64,000 nucleotides of DNA from Pseudomonas sp. BGr12 (GCF_030272895.1 NZ_JALRNF010000013.1:1-64000), one strand, 5' to 3'. Counted from the first letter of the stretch, positions 27,301 through 38,652 are shown. Notes: a model not told the origin generated them from the sequence alone. Translations and numbers: made by a program.

Positions 27301-27498
27301 TTGGCTACTTCCAGCGGCGCAGGTTCCGGCAGCCAGCACGCCATCGGTACCGGGGTAATCGGCGGGATGCTGACGGCCACCGTACTGGCGATCTTCTGGG
27401 TACCGCTGTTCTTCGTGACCGTGTCGTCCATGTTCGGCAGCAAGAAGCCCGAAGAAGACGCCACCCCTGAAACTCCACGCTATGAGGCCGGGCAATGA
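24346..27498 (+). CDS. ttgB: TtgB, RND multidrug/solvent efflux transporter
   Basis: 1050 residues, normal for HAE1-type RND pumps. Begins [20 protein letters not shown]; two periplasmic porter/docking halves lie between helices 1-2 and 7-8. The proton-relay Asp pair is visible in '[21 protein letters not shown]' (helix 4), and the matching Lys in '[20 protein letters not shown]' (helix 10). It takes up antibiotics and organic solvents from the inner membrane and periplasm. Its last bases overlap ttgC (ATGA). Confidence 0.97.
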   Translation: MSRFFIDRPIFAWVIALVIMLVGALSILKLPINQYPSIAPPAIAIAVTYPGASAQTVQDTVVQVIEQQLNGIDNLRYVSSESNSDGTMTITATFEQGTNPDTAQVQVQNKLNLATPLLPQEVQQQGIRVTKAVKNFLLVIGLVSEDGSMSKDDLANYIVSNMQDPISRTAGVGDFQVFGAQYAMRIWLDPAKLNKFQLTPVDVRTAVAAQNVQVSSGQLGGLPALPGNQLNATIIGKTRLQTAEQFENILLKVNRDGSQVRLKDVAKVGLGGENYAVSAQFNGKPASGLAVKLATGANALDTAKALRKTISDLEPFFPEGMKAVFPYDTTPVVTESISGVIHTLIEAIVLVFLVMYLFLQNFRATIITTMTVPVVLLGTFGILAAAGFSINTLTMFGMVLAIGLLVDDAIVVVENVERVMAEEGLSPKEATKKSMGQIQGALVGIAMVLSAVLLPMAFFGGSTGVIYKQFSITIVSAMALSVVVALIFTPALCATMLKPIAKGEHHVAKRGFFGWFNRNFDRSVRSYERGVGNILRHKAPYLLAYVLIMVGMIWLFTRIPTAFLPEEDQGVLFAQVQTPAGSSAERTQVVIDEMRAYLLDKEADTVASVFTVNGFNFAGRGQSSGMAFIMLKPWEERSAENNVFNLAARAQQHFFTFRDAMVFAFAPPAVLELGNATGFDVFLQDRAGVGHDKLMEARNQFLGMAAQSKVLAAVRPNGLNDEPQYQLTVDDERASALGVTIADINNTLSIALGASYVNDFIDRGRVKKVYIQGEAGSRMSPEDLQKWYVRNAAGEMVPFSSFAKGEWIYGAPKLSRYNGVEAMEILGAPAPGYSTGEAMLEVERIAAQLPKGIGYSWTGLSYEERLSGSQAPALYALSLLMVFLCLAALYESWSIPIAVMLVVPLGIIGALLATSLRGLSNDVYFQVGLLTTIGLAAKNAILIVEFAKELHEQGRSLVDAAIEACRMRLRPIIMTSLAFILGVVPLATSSGAGSGSQHAIGTGVIGGMLTATVLAIFWVPLFFVTVSSMFGSKKPEEDATPETPRYEAGQ

Positions 27499-28949
27499 GT
27501 AAGTCCCTGTTGTCCCTGGCGGTCACCGCCTTCATTCTTGGCGGCTGCTCGCTGATCCCCGACTACCAGACCCCGGAATCGCCGGTGGCTGCGCAGTGGC
27601 CGCAAGGCCCTGCCTATTCGCCGACCGAGTCGGCGGATGTGGCCGCCGCCGAACAGGGCTGGCGTCAGTTCTTCCATGACCCGGCGCTGCAGCAACTGAT
27701 CCAGACTGCGCTGGTCAACAACCGCGACCTCAAGGTCGCGGCATTGAACGTCGATGCCTACCGCGCGCAGTACCGCATCCAGCGGGCCGACCTGTTCCCG
27801 GCAGTCAGCGCCAATGGCAGCGGCAATCGCCAACGCCTGCCTGCCGACATGTCGCAGACCGGTGAAGCCGGTATCACCAGCACCTACTCGGCCACCCTCG
27901 GGGTGAGCGCCTACGAACTCGACCTGTTCGGTCGCGTGCGCAGCCTCACCGAGCAGCAACTGGAAATCTACCTGTCCAGTGAAGAAGCGCGGCGCTCGAC
28001 CCAGATCGCCCTGGTGGCCAGCGTGGCCAACGCCTACTTCACCTGGCAGGCCGACCAGGACCTGCTCCAGCTGACCGAAAACACCCTCAAGACCTACGAG
28101 GAAAGCTACGCGCTGACCTTGCGCAGCAATGAAGTGGGTGTCGCCTCGGCCCTGGACCTGAGCCAGGCGCGTACCTCGGTCGAGGGCGCCCGCGTGCGCC
28201 TGGCCCAGTACCAGCGCCTGGTGGCCCAGGACCAGAACAGCCTGGCCGTGCTGATCGGCACCGGCCTGCCGGACAACCTGCCAGCAGCCAAGGACCTCGA
28301 CAGCGACCTGCTGGCCGAAGTACCGGCGGGCCTGCCGTCCGACGTGCTGCAGCGCCGTCCGGACATCCAGGAAGCCGAACACCTGCTCAAGGCCGCCAAC
28401 GCCAACATCGGCGCCGCCCGCGCAGCGTTCTTCCCGAGCATCAGCCTGACCGCCAACGCCGGTACCATCAGCCCGGACATGAGCGGGTTGTTCAAGGGCG
28501 GTTCGGGCACCTGGCTGTTCCAGCCACAGATCAACCTGCCGATCTTCAACGCCGGGGCACTGCGTGCCAGCCTCGACTACTCGAAGATCCAGAAGGACAT
28601 CAACGTCGCCAAGTACGAGAAAACCATCCAGACCGCCTTCCAGGAAGTCTCCGATGGCCTCGCCGCGCGCAAGACCTTCAACGAGCAGTTGCAAGCCCAG
28701 CGTGACCTGGTGTCTGCCAACCAGGACTACTACCGTCTGGCCGAGCGTCGCTACCGTATCGGTGTCGACAGCAACCTGACCTTCCTCGACGCCCAGCGTC
28801 AGCTGTTCAACAGCCAGCAGTCGTTGATCACTGACCGCCTGTCGCAGCTGGTCAGCGAGGTCAACCTGTACAAGGCCCTCGGTGGCGGCTGGTACGAGCA
28901 GACCGGCCAGGCGCAGCAGCAGGCGCAAGCCGAGGCGTCGAAAAGCTGA
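27495..28949 (+). CDS. ttgC: TtgC, outer-membrane efflux channel
   Basis: 484 residues of the OprM/TolC family. Lipobox 'ILGGC' is at about 14-18, and there are two repeats of the outer membrane efflux fold ('[20 protein letters not shown]' in the first half, '[20 protein letters not shown]' starting the second). It is the outer-membrane exit of TtgABC. The 4-bp overlap with ttgB means coupled translation, and a strong terminator follows. Confidence 0.95.
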   Translation: MSKSLLSLAVTAFILGGCSLIPDYQTPESPVAAQWPQGPAYSPTESADVAAAEQGWRQFFHDPALQQLIQTALVNNRDLKVAALNVDAYRAQYRIQRADLFPAVSANGSGNRQRLPADMSQTGEAGITSTYSATLGVSAYELDLFGRVRSLTEQQLEIYLSSEEARRSTQIALVASVANAYFTWQADQDLLQLTENTLKTYEESYALTLRSNEVGVASALDLSQARTSVEGARVRLAQYQRLVAQDQNSLAVLIGTGLPDNLPAAKDLDSDLLAEVPAGLPSDVLQRRPDIQEAEHLLKAANANIGAARAAFFPSISLTANAGTISPDMSGLFKGGSGTWLFQPQINLPIFNAGALRASLDYSKIQKDINVAKYEKTIQTAFQEVSDGLAARKTFNEQLQAQRDLVSANQDYYRLAERRYRIGVDSNLTFLDAQRQLFNSQQSLITDRLSQLVSEVNLYKALGGGWYEQTGQAQQQAQAEASKS

Positions 28950-28967
28950 TTGACCGTTGCATGAAAG

Positions 28968-28994
28968 AGCCCACCTTCGAGGTGGGCTTTTTTT
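28968..28994 (+). terminator. Intrinsic terminator of ttgABC
   Basis: Stem AGCCCACC / GGTGGGCT with loop TTCGA and a run of seven T. It starts 18 bp after the ttgC stop. Confidence 0.92.
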
Positions 28995-29003
28995 ATGTGT
29001 TCG

Positions 29004-29057
29004 ATCGCGGGGCAAGCCCGCTCCTACAGGTCTGTGGGAGCGGGCTTGCCCCGCGAT
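29004..29057. repeat. Paired REP element (REPIN)
   Basis: Arms 29004-29028 and 29033-29057 are inverted with only a 4-bp spacer. One position differs (CTCCTACA against CTCCCACA complement). It lies between the ttgABC terminator and the porin promoter. Confidence 0.92.
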
Positions 29058-29085
29058 TGCCGTAAAAACTAACCAAACAGTTAAC

Positions 29086-29100
29086 GTTCGATTATCGCCC
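29086..29100. promoter_or_regulatory. PcaR-type operator upstream of the OprD-family porin gene
   Basis: GTTCGATTATCG is identical over 12 bp to the pcaI operator at 46248-46262 and close to the pcaR operator at 48908-48922; it continues CCC instead of AAC. It lies about 160 bp before the porin ATG. I infer that PcaR controls the porin. Confidence 0.65.
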
Positions 29101-29258
29101 AGTTCCGCCTGTAACGAATTGATTCCCCCTGCCCGTCGCCGCACCATCCTTTCTCAGCTGTTCCCAGCTTGTAACCCCAAGATCGATGCCCGGCCTGCGA
29201 CCTTCAACCGTCGCAGCGGATGGCTTCGGCTTACATAAAAACAAGAGACACACACAAG

Positions 29259-30512
29259 ATGACCGCACTCCCACCCGCACGACACCTGCTTCCAGGCCTG
29301 CTGGCCATGACTTGCACCCTGCCCGCGTTCGCGGCCGAAGGGGGCTTTGTCGAAGATGCCAAGGCCAGCCTCAACCTGCGCAATTTCTATATCAACCGCA
29401 ATTTCGTCGACCCGGCCAACCCCCAGGGCAAGGCCGAGGAATGGACCCAGAGTTTCATCCTCGATGCCCGCTCCGGGTTTACCCAGGGCCTGGTCGGTTT
29501 CGGTGTCGATGTGCTGGGCCTGTATTCGGTCAAGCTCGATGGTGGCCGCGGCACGACCAATACCCAGCTGTTGCCGGTGCATGACGACGGTCGCCCGGCC
29601 GATGATTTCGGGCGCCTGGGCGTGGCACTCAAGGCCAAGGTCTCCAACACCGAGCTCAAGGTCGGCGAATGGATGCCGGTGCTGCCGATCCTGCGCTCGG
29701 ATGACGGCCGCTCGCTGCCGCAGACCTTCCGTGGCGGGCAGGTCACCTCCCAGGAAATCGCCGGCCTGACCCTCTATGCCGGCCAGTTCCGCGCCAACAG
29801 CCCGCGCAACGACGCGAGCATGGAAGACATGTCGTTGAACGGCCGGCCGGCCTTCACCTCCGACCGCTTCAATTTTGCCGGTGGCGAATACAGCTTCAAC
29901 GACAAGCGCACACTGATCGGCCTGTGGAACGCCGAGCTCAAGGACATCTATAACCAGCAGTACATCAACCTGGTGCACAGCCAGCCCCTGGGCGACTGGA
30001 CCCTGGGCGCCAACCTCGGTTATTTCATCGGCAAGGAAGATGGCGCCGAACGCGCCGGTGAGCTGGACAACCGCACCGCCTCGGCCCTGCTCTCGGCCCG
30101 CTATGGCAGCAACACCTTCTATGTCGGCCTGCAGCGCGTCAGCGGCGACGATGGCTGGATGCGGGTCAATGGCACCAGCGGTGGCACCCTGGCCAACGAC
30201 AGCTACAACTCCAGCTTCGACAATGCCCGGGAGCGCTCCTGGCAGGTGCGTCACGACTTCAACTTCGCCGGCGTCGGCGTGCCTGGCCTGACCTTGATGA
30301 ACCGCTACATCAGCGGTGACAACGTGCACACCGGGGCGATCACCGATGGCGAGGAATGGGCGCGGGAATCGGAACTGGCCTATGTGATCCAGTCCGGGAG
30401 CCTGAAAAACCTGTCGGTCAAATGGCGCAACTCGACCATGCGCCGCGACTACAGCACCAATGCCTTCGACGAGAACCGCCTGATCATCAGCTACCCCATA
30501 AGCATCCTTTAA
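29259..30512 (+). CDS. OprD-family (BenF-like) outer-membrane porin
   Basis: 417 residues. The ATG at 29259 begins a signal peptide ending 'LPAFAAE'. The OprD family start 'GFVEDAKASLNLRNFYINRN' is followed by alternating beta strands, 'FGRLGVALKAKVSNTELKVG', 'LPILRSDDGRSLPQTFRGGQ' and the C-terminal 'DENRLIISYPISIL'. Such porins take up aromatic or carboxylic acids. Its position matches the BenF-like porin next to ttgC in P. putida. The PcaR-type operator upstream suggests a role in uptake of protocatechuate-pathway substrates. Confidence 0.88.
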   Translation: MTALPPARHLLPGLLAMTCTLPAFAAEGGFVEDAKASLNLRNFYINRNFVDPANPQGKAEEWTQSFILDARSGFTQGLVGFGVDVLGLYSVKLDGGRGTTNTQLLPVHDDGRPADDFGRLGVALKAKVSNTELKVGEWMPVLPILRSDDGRSLPQTFRGGQVTSQEIAGLTLYAGQFRANSPRNDASMEDMSLNGRPAFTSDRFNFAGGEYSFNDKRTLIGLWNAELKDIYNQQYINLVHSQPLGDWTLGANLGYFIGKEDGAERAGELDNRTASALLSARYGSNTFYVGLQRVSGDDGWMRVNGTSGGTLANDSYNSSFDNARERSWQVRHDFNFAGVGVPGLTLMNRYISGDNVHTGAITDGEEWARESELAYVIQSGSLKNLSVKWRNSTMRRDYSTNAFDENRLIISYPISIL

Positions 30513-30515
30513 TGC

Positions 30516-30615
30516 ATCGCGGGGCAAGCCCGCTCCCACAGAGGTCCTGAACTGCCCCCCAGTGTCCAACTTTTGGGGTGCAGTTCATCCTGTGGGAGCG
30601 GGCTTGCCCCGCGAT
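30516..30615. repeat. Paired REP element with an enlarged 50-bp spacer
   Basis: Arms 30516-30540 and 30591-30615 are perfect inverted 25-bp REP copies. The spacer is 50 bp, against 4-29 bp in most other pairs here, because a 40-bp IS-end-like palindrome with a 3-bp duplication occupies it. Confidence 0.92.
30548..30587. mobile_element. 40-bp IS3-like end-to-end remnant inside a REP pair
   Basis: The segment begins TGAACTGCCCCCCA and ends TGGGGTGCAGTTCA, a 13-of-14 inverted repeat. Read on the minus strand it starts TGAACTGCACCCC then AAAAGTTGGACAC, which resembles terminal repeats of IS3-family (IS150-group) elements as I remember them. TCC flanks it directly on both sides (30545-30547 and 30588-30590), as a 3-bp target duplication would. 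No transposase is present. Confidence 0.6.
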
Positions 30616-30620
30616 TGGCC

Positions 30621-31526
30621 TCACACCCCGCGCGTGGTCCGGCTGCGCTGCCCGCCAACGCCAACCGGCACATCGCCCTGCAAGGTCACCCGCCGCACCA
30701 CCCGGCCCTGGGTGCCGTAGTCATCGACGGCGTAATGCTGGGTGGCGCGGTTGTCCCAGATCGCCACGTCGCCCGCCTGCCAACGCCAGCGCACGGTGTT
30801 TTCCAGGCGAGTGACATGGCTCTGCAGCAGGTTGAACAGGTGCGTGGAGTCGAACTGCGAATAGCCCTTCAGGCGTTTGACGAAGTGCCCGAGCAGCAGG
30901 GTTTTCTCGCCGCTGACCGGATGTACCCGCACAACCGGGTGCTCGGTTTCATACACGGTCGAGGTGAAGATCCGGCGGTAGCTTTCCTGCTGCTCCAGCG
31001 TGACATTCGGCTTGGCCCCTGCATAGTCGTACTCGTTGCTGTGCACGGCCCAGAGCTGGTCAGCCAGGGCCTGCAGTTCCGCCGGCAAGTCCTGGTAGGC
31101 CGATGCCGTGTTGGCCCAGACGGTGTCACCGCCCGATTCCGGCGCCACCACCGAGCGCAGGATCGAGGCCTTGGGATAGGCGTCGACGAAGGTCACGTCG
31201 GTGTGCCAGGAGTTGGCCCGGCGCCCTTCGCCGCCGTCCAGTTCCAGCAGAAAGCGCGTGCCGTCGCGCACCGGCACGGTGGGGTGGGCGATCGGCTCGC
31301 CAAGCAGGTGGGCGAAGGCTTCCTGGCCCTGGTCATCGAGGTGGTGCTGGGCGCGGAAGAACACCACCTTGTGCGCCACCAGCGCGGCCTGGATGGCCTC
31401 GATCACCGCGGGCTCGAGGTCGGCGCTCAATTGCACCCCGCGAATCTCGGCGCCGATGCGTCCAGCCACCGGGTGGATGTCCAGCACATGGCTGACGGCT
31501 GCTACGGCGTGTGCGGCATTGCTCAT
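30621..31526 (-). CDS. atsK: AtsK, alpha-ketoglutarate-dependent alkylsulfatase
   Basis: 301 residues from the ATG at 31526 (GAGGG upstream), the same length as P. putida S-313 AtsK as I recall. The iron ligands His108, Asp110 ('NSWHTDVTF') and His264 ('WDNRATQHYAVDDY') and the 2-oxoglutarate-binding Arg275/Arg279 fall at the numbers known for AtsK. It oxidatively cleaves alkyl sulfate esters to aldehyde and sulfate, with succinate and CO2 as by-products. It is divergent from the sftR-like gene and next to the ats transporter, so it serves sulfur scavenging. Confidence 0.93.
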   Translation of the reverse strand: MSNAAHAVAAVSHVLDIHPVAGRIGAEIRGVQLSADLEPAVIEAIQAALVAHKVVFFRAQHHLDDQGQEAFAHLLGEPIAHPTVPVRDGTRFLLELDGGEGRRANSWHTDVTFVDAYPKASILRSVVAPESGGDTVWANTASAYQDLPAELQALADQLWAVHSNEYDYAGAKPNVTLEQQESYRRIFTSTVYETEHPVVRVHPVSGEKTLLLGHFVKRLKGYSQFDSTHLFNLLQSHVTRLENTVRWRWQAGDVAIWDNRATQHYAVDDYGTQGRVVRRVTLQGDVPVGVGGQRSRTTRGV

Positions 31527-31708
31527 GGTACGACCCTCATCTGGCTGCTCTGGGAAAAATGCCGATGAAACACTTGCACTATCAATATGCAAATAAGCTC
31601 TAACAAATTGATACGTGCTTCATTGACGGAATAAGAGCTTGCATTTAAAACCTGAGCCTTCGTGGCGGCAAATACCTTCGCCGTATTTTTGGAATGCCGG
31701 GAAAGCAT

Positions 31709-32635
31709 ATGGATCTTCGCCAACTGCGTTACTTCATCGCCCTCAACGAACACCGCAGCTTCGTGCGTGCCGCCGACGCCATGGGCATCACCCAGCCCGC
31801 CTTCAGCCGCAGCATCCAGGGCCTGGAGCAGGAGTTCGGTTGCGTGCTGGTGGACCGTGGCAACAAGGACCTGCGCCCAACGCCCGAAGGCCAGGTGGTG
31901 CTGCAGCACGCCTTGCGCCTGGTCCAGGGGGCGGCGTTGTTGAGCAGCGAAGTGCTGGAGATGACCAAGCTCGATGCCGGCGAACTGCATTTCGGTTGCG
32001 GGCCCGCACCGGCGGTGCAACTGGTGCCCCAGGCGCTGGCGCAGTTTCTCGACGCCCACCCCAAGGTGCGCACCCGTCTCGAAGTGGATAACTGGGAAAA
32101 GCTCGGCAGGGCGTTGAACCGCGAGGAAATTGAATTCTTCGTCGCCGATATCCGCCAGTTCGAAGCCGATCCCAACTTCCATACCCTGCCCCTGAGCCCC
32201 CGTCGCGGCCTGTTCTTCTGCCGCCCCGGGCATCCCTTGCTGGCCAAGGACAGCCTGTCGACCAACGACATGTTCGACTATCCGCTGGCCACCACCTTGA
32301 TCCCGCCGGGCGTGCGCAAGCTGCTGGCCAACCTGAGCGGCAAGACCGACTTCGTTCCGCAGATACAGACTGAACATTTGCCGACCCTGGTACGCCGGGT
32401 GCTGGGCAGCGACGCCATCGGCATCGGTACCGAGGAAGCCTTCGCCGAAGACATTCAGCAGGGCCGCCTGGTACGTCTGCACTGGCGCAACCTGCCGGCC
32501 AACCTCGACAGCCTCAATGCCCGCTGCGGCATTGTCAGCCGCAGCGGTTATCGCCTGTCGCCCGCGGCGCGGGCGATGATCGATACCCTGGTCAGCCTCG
32601 ATCGGCAGCCAGCGGCGCAGCGGCTGGCTGGATAG
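31709..32635 (+). CDS. sftR: SftR-like LysR regulator of sulfate-ester use
   Basis: 308 residues from the ATG at 31709 (GGGAAA upstream). N-terminal helix-turn-helix 'SFVRAADAMGITQPAFSRSI'; effector domain from about residue 90. It lies between atsK (divergent) and atsR (convergent), the position expected for SftR, the activator needed for sulfate-ester genes in P. putida S-313. An interrupted dyad AAGCTCT ... AGAGCTT (31595-31601 and 31634-31640) in the shared promoter region could be its site. Its 3' end overlaps atsR by 44 bp. Confidence 0.8.
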   Translation: MDLRQLRYFIALNEHRSFVRAADAMGITQPAFSRSIQGLEQEFGCVLVDRGNKDLRPTPEGQVVLQHALRLVQGAALLSSEVLEMTKLDAGELHFGCGPAPAVQLVPQALAQFLDAHPKVRTRLEVDNWEKLGRALNREEIEFFVADIRQFEADPNFHTLPLSPRRGLFFCRPGHPLLAKDSLSTNDMFDYPLATTLIPPGVRKLLANLSGKTDFVPQIQTEHLPTLVRRVLGSDAIGIGTEEAFAEDIQQGRLVRLHWRNLPANLDSLNARCGIVSRSGYRLSPAARAMIDTLVSLDRQPAAQRLAG

Positions 32636-33638
32636 CCTGGGGCGCCAGCCACTGGGCGACCTTGAACGGCTTGCGGATCAGGCGCTGCTCGGCGGCCAGG
32701 TCGACCGACGCCTGGAGCTGGTCGAGGAACGGCTGGTCGAGGCTGGAACGAAAGGTCTGCGCAAGCGGCTCGTCCTGCAGGTCACGCTGCAGGATCACCG
32801 GCGGGTAACTGGCCAGCTCCGACACCAGCTGGATGTAGGCCTGCTTGTTGCCCTCCTCGCTCAACCACTGCACCGCCTGCTGCTGGGCATCGAGCAGGCG
32901 CTCGACCAGCTCGGGGTGGGCATCGACGAAGGCACCGGAACCCACCAGCACCGCCTGGATACTGCCGGCGCCCCCCAGGTCACGGGTATTCAGCGGCAAG
33001 TCCGCCAGGCCGCGCGCCTGCAGGGCGTTCAACCCCGACAGCCCCCAGGTGGCATCGATCTGCCGGGCCGCCAGAGCGGCGATCGAGGCGTTGAAATCGA
33101 GGTTGATGACTTTGAAGTCCTTCTCGCTCAGGCCCTGGCTGGCCAGGGCGGCATCGAAGGACAACTGGCTCGCGGTACCACGGAAGATCGCCACGCGCTT
33201 GCCCTTGAGGTCCTGCAGGGTCTTGATGCCGCTGCCGGGCACCACGCCCAGGTAATGCTTGATGCCGCGCCCGGTGGCGGCCAGCAGGCGCGTGTCGACG
33301 CCGTTGGCCTTGCCGATGATGGCCGCCAGGTCGCCCAGGTAGGCGAAGTCGACCTGGCCGTTGGCAAAGGCTTCGTTGATCACCGGGCCCGCGCCCTTGA
33401 AGTAGTTCCACTGGATCTTGATGCCATCGGCGGCAAAGGCCTTTTCCAGCAACTGCTGATTGCGCAGCACATCGCTGACCCCGCCTCCGGAGTGCTTCGT
33501 GCCGGCACTCAAGTCCGGCACGGCAATGCGGATTTCCTTGACCGCAGCGGCCTGGGCCAGCGGCGGCAGCCAACCGACCACGGCTGCCAGGGCGGGGGCG
33601 GCGAACAGACTGAAAACACGGTTGATCGACAGGTTCAT
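32592..33638 (-). CDS. atsR: AtsR, sulfate-ester/sulfonate-binding protein of an ABC importer
   Basis: 348 residues with a signal peptide ending 'AQAAAV'. The mature protein is an SsuA/TauA-type type-2 binding fold: 'KEIRIAVPDLSAG', 'VINEAFANGQVDFAYLGDLA', 'TLQDLKGKRVAIFRGTASQL'. It would deliver sulfate esters to AtsB/AtsC. It is transcribed divergently from atsB across 279 bp, an unusual split for one transporter but consistent with a shared sulfur-starvation promoter region. It overlaps the end of sftR by 44 bp on the opposite strand. Confidence 0.85.
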   Translation of the reverse strand: MNLSINRVFSLFAAPALAAVVGWLPPLAQAAAVKEIRIAVPDLSAGTKHSGGGVSDVLRNQQLLEKAFAADGIKIQWNYFKGAGPVINEAFANGQVDFAYLGDLAAIIGKANGVDTRLLAATGRGIKHYLGVVPGSGIKTLQDLKGKRVAIFRGTASQLSFDAALASQGLSEKDFKVINLDFNASIAALAARQIDATWGLSGLNALQARGLADLPLNTRDLGGAGSIQAVLVGSGAFVDAHPELVERLLDAQQQAVQWLSEEGNKQAYIQLVSELASYPPVILQRDLQDEPLAQTFRSSLDQPFLDQLQASVDLAAEQRLIRKPFKVAQWLAPQAIQPAAAPLAADRG

Positions 33639-33917
33639 GGCACGCGACTCCTTGTAGTGGTGCGGCCACGCTAACCAGATCCCAAACCGATAAATAAATA
33701 CTAATAAATTACATTTTAATAATAAAAAAACATAAGTACACCCTCACGGGACTCCGCGCCGGGGATGCATTCGGCGCAGGAAAAATATGCCTCGAAGGCA
33801 TTGGATGTCGGTCTGGCGCAGTGCTTTAAATGCAGGCTCTTATCACCTATTCGAATTTATTTTTAGAAAAATATATCCGAAAGGAATATACAAATAGCCA
33901 ATCCACGGAGGTCCGCC
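33639..33917. promoter_or_regulatory. AT-rich divergent promoter region between atsR and atsB
   Basis: A run of about 45 bp made almost only of A and T (33690-33737) and a palindrome ATGCCT-CGA-AGGCAT (33787-33801) lie between the two starts. Nothing coding is seen. Sulfur-starvation control through CysB and/or SftR is expected from the genes; I cannot identify the exact sites. Confidence 0.5.
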
Positions 33918-35504
33918 ATGGCTCAAGTTTCCGTCTCTAGCCTGCCCCTGGCCCCCGCCACGCGGCGCCTGCACACACTGCCATGGCAACGCCTGCAAGG
34001 CTGGATCGTGCCGCTGGGCCTGGCCCTGTTGTGGTGGCTGGCCAGTAGCAACCGGTGGATGAGCGAGCAGATTCTGCCGGCGCCCAGCCTGGTCTGGCAG
34101 AGTGCCCTGGAGCTGAGCCACGGCGAGCTGTGGTCGCACCTGGCAATCAGCCTGCAACGCCTGCTGGTCGGGCTGCTGGCCGGGGTCGCCAGCGGTGCGC
34201 TGCTCGGCGCCTGGCTGGGCTTCAGTCGCCGCGCCGAACGCCTGGTGCTACCGACCTTCAACGCCCTGGCGCAGATTCCGACCCTGGCCTGGGTGCCGCT
34301 GTTCATGGTGCTGTTCGGCATCGGCGAATTGCTCAAGCTGGTGGTGCTGGTCAAGGCGATCATCGTGCCGGTCACCCTGCATACCCTGGTCGGCGTGCGC
34401 GATGCCCAGCCGCGCTTGCGCGAAGCCGCTGCCGTGCTGCAACTCCCCGGACACCTGCTGATCAGCAAACTGATCTTGCCCGCCGCCCTGCCCGCCTTCC
34501 TCGCCGGCGTGCGCCTGGCCCTGGCCACCGGCTGGTCGTCGCTTCTGGCAGTGGAGCTGCTGGCCTCCAGTGAAGGCATCGGCTACCTGATGGTCTGGGC
34601 CCGGCAGTTGTTCATGCTCGATATCGTCTTCGTCTGCATCGGCGTCATCGGTGTGCTGGGCTTTGCCATGGACCGTGGCCTGGGCTGGCTGGACCGGCGC
34701 CTGGTGCACTGGCCGCATCCCCCCGGCGCACAGCTGCGGGTGCAGCGCTTGCAAGGTATCGAACACCTGCAGGCACTGCTTCTGCCCCTGGCACTGCTGC
34801 TGGCCTGGCAACTGGCGAGCCAGTTGCACTGGGTCGATGCCAACATTCTCGTGGCGCCCTGGCAGGTGCTGCTCACCACCTGGCAAGGCGTGCTCGACGG
34901 TTCGTTGATTGCCGCCCTGGTGGTCAGTGTCGGCCGGGCCCTGGGGGGATTGCTGCTCGGTGGCGGACTGGGGTTTGGCCTGGGGCTGTGGCTTGGGCTT
35001 TCAGCGCCTGCCGAGCGCCTGCTGGCGCCCACCCTGGCGGCCCTGCGGCAGATCGCGATCTTCGCCTGGGTGCCCTTGCTCACCGCCTGGTTCGGCCTGG
35101 GCGAACTGGCCAAATGGGTGTTCGTGGGCCTTGCGGCGTTCTTTCCGCTGTTCATCGCCACCCAGCGCAGCGTCGCCCAGCGCTCGGCGCAACTGGACGA
35201 AGCCGCCCGGGTGCTGCACCTGGACCTGCGCCAGCGCCTGTTGCGCCTGGTACTGCCCGGCGCCGCACCGGGCATTTTCGCCGGCCTGCGCGTGGGCCTG
35301 ATCTATGCCTGGCTCGGCACCATCGGCGCCGAGTACTTCATGCCCTCGGGCGGCGGTATCGGCAGCCTGATGATCGGCGCCCAGCAACTGTTGCGCATGG
35401 ACCTGATCATGGCCGGGATGCTCCTGGTCGGCCTCACCGGGGCGCTGTTGGGCGCCCTCGGACAACACATCGAATCGCGTGCCACGCGCTGGAGACGAGC
35501 ATGA
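33918..35504 (+). CDS. atsB: AtsB, fused double-permease of the sulfate-ester ABC importer
   Basis: 528 residues containing two consecutive BPD permease domains: about 1-260 and 275-528, each with the EAA-type loop ('DAQPRLREAAAVLQLPGHLL' in the first, 'RSAQLDEAARVLHLDLRQRL' in the second). Most SsuC/TauC relatives have one domain of about 260 residues, so this is a natural tandem fusion, as reported for AtsB. GGAGG lies 8 bp before the ATG. The stop overlaps atsC (ATGA). Confidence 0.9.
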   Translation: MAQVSVSSLPLAPATRRLHTLPWQRLQGWIVPLGLALLWWLASSNRWMSEQILPAPSLVWQSALELSHGELWSHLAISLQRLLVGLLAGVASGALLGAWLGFSRRAERLVLPTFNALAQIPTLAWVPLFMVLFGIGELLKLVVLVKAIIVPVTLHTLVGVRDAQPRLREAAAVLQLPGHLLISKLILPAALPAFLAGVRLALATGWSSLLAVELLASSEGIGYLMVWARQLFMLDIVFVCIGVIGVLGFAMDRGLGWLDRRLVHWPHPPGAQLRVQRLQGIEHLQALLLPLALLLAWQLASQLHWVDANILVAPWQVLLTTWQGVLDGSLIAALVVSVGRALGGLLLGGGLGFGLGLWLGLSAPAERLLAPTLAALRQIAIFAWVPLLTAWFGLGELAKWVFVGLAAFFPLFIATQRSVAQRSAQLDEAARVLHLDLRQRLLRLVLPGAAPGIFAGLRVGLIYAWLGTIGAEYFMPSGGGIGSLMIGAQQLLRMDLIMAGMLLVGLTGALLGALGQHIESRATRWRRA

Positions 35505-36325
35505 ATGCCATTGCCCATCCCTTGGTCAGCTTCAATCAGATCGGCAAACACTTCGCGGTAGCCGGCGGCGAGCTGGAGGCCATCCGCGACTTCAACCTGC
35601 AGATTGCCGACGGCGAGTTCGTCGCCATCGTCGGCGCCAGCGGTTGCGGCAAATCCACCTTGTTGCGCCTGCTGATCGGCCTGGACAACGACTACCGGGG
35701 GCAGATCCTGATCGACGGCCAGCCACTGACCGGCATCGGCCGCGAGCGTGGCATCGTGTTCCAGGAACATCGCCTGTTCCCCTGGCTGAGCGTGCGCGAA
35801 AACATCGCCCTGGGCCTGGTTAACGAAGCCTTGCCACCCCACGAGCGGGAACAGCGGATCGCCGACTACATCGCCCTGGTGGGCCTTGAGGACTTCACCC
35901 AGGCCTACCCGCACCAGCTCTCCGGCGGCATGGCCCAGCGTGTGGCGATTGCCCGCGGCCTGGTGGCCAGTCCGCGGATCCTGCTGCTCGACGAACCCTT
36001 CGGCGCCCTCGACGCCCTGACCCGCCAGCAGATGCAGGACGAGCTGCTGGCAATCCGCGAGCGGGCGCGGATCACCACCTTGCTGGTCACCCACGATGTC
36101 GAGGAAGCGCTGTTCCTGGCCGACCGGGTCGTGGTGCTCGAACCGCGACCGGGGCGGATCAAGCAGATCAAGCACATCGACCTGCCGCACCCGCGCCAGC
36201 GCGCCAGCCTGGATTTCCATCGCCTGCGCGAGGAACTGCTGCACGAACTGACCGCCGACGCCCGCTACCTGCCGGCCGCGCCGGTACAGATCAACAACCT
36301 GCCCCTGTCCTATCTAGCCTATTGA
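35501..36325 (+). CDS. atsC: AtsC, ATPase of the sulfate-ester ABC importer
   Basis: 274 residues from the ATG at 35501, which overlaps the atsB stop. Walker A 'GASGCGKST', Q-loop 'IVFQEHRLFPW', signature 'LSGGMAQR', Walker B 'ILLLDEPFGALD' and the switch His in 'LLVTHDVEEAL' are all present. It belongs to the SsuB/TauB nitrate-sulfonate subfamily. It energises AtsR/AtsB. It is 9 bp from atsA. Confidence 0.93.
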   Translation: MNAIAHPLVSFNQIGKHFAVAGGELEAIRDFNLQIADGEFVAIVGASGCGKSTLLRLLIGLDNDYRGQILIDGQPLTGIGRERGIVFQEHRLFPWLSVRENIALGLVNEALPPHEREQRIADYIALVGLEDFTQAYPHQLSGGMAQRVAIARGLVASPRILLLDEPFGALDALTRQQMQDELLAIRERARITTLLVTHDVEEALFLADRVVVLEPRPGRIKQIKHIDLPHPRQRASLDFHRLREELLHELTADARYLPAAPVQINNLPLSYLAY

Positions 36326-38615
<2,290 letters not shown>

Positions 38616-38634
38616 AACGCCTCGAAGGTCAACT

Positions 38635-38652
38635 CTGTCGGCTAGCCGACAG
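38635..38652. promoter_or_regulatory. 18-bp perfect palindrome, probable Crp-type operator
   Basis: CTGTCGGCTAGCCGACAG is fully self-complementary. It sits in the 90-bp divergent region, 20 bp before the Crp/Fnr-type gene and 54 bp before the DUF962 gene. Crp/Fnr regulators bind such dyads. Confidence 0.65.

Noticed and set aside
23149..27495. Minus-strand open frame of 1448 codons opposite ttgA-ttgB
   Set aside because: It is antisense to the well-conserved ttgAB genes, has His/Gln/Gly-rich composition typical of GC-skewed shadow frames, and no known domain.
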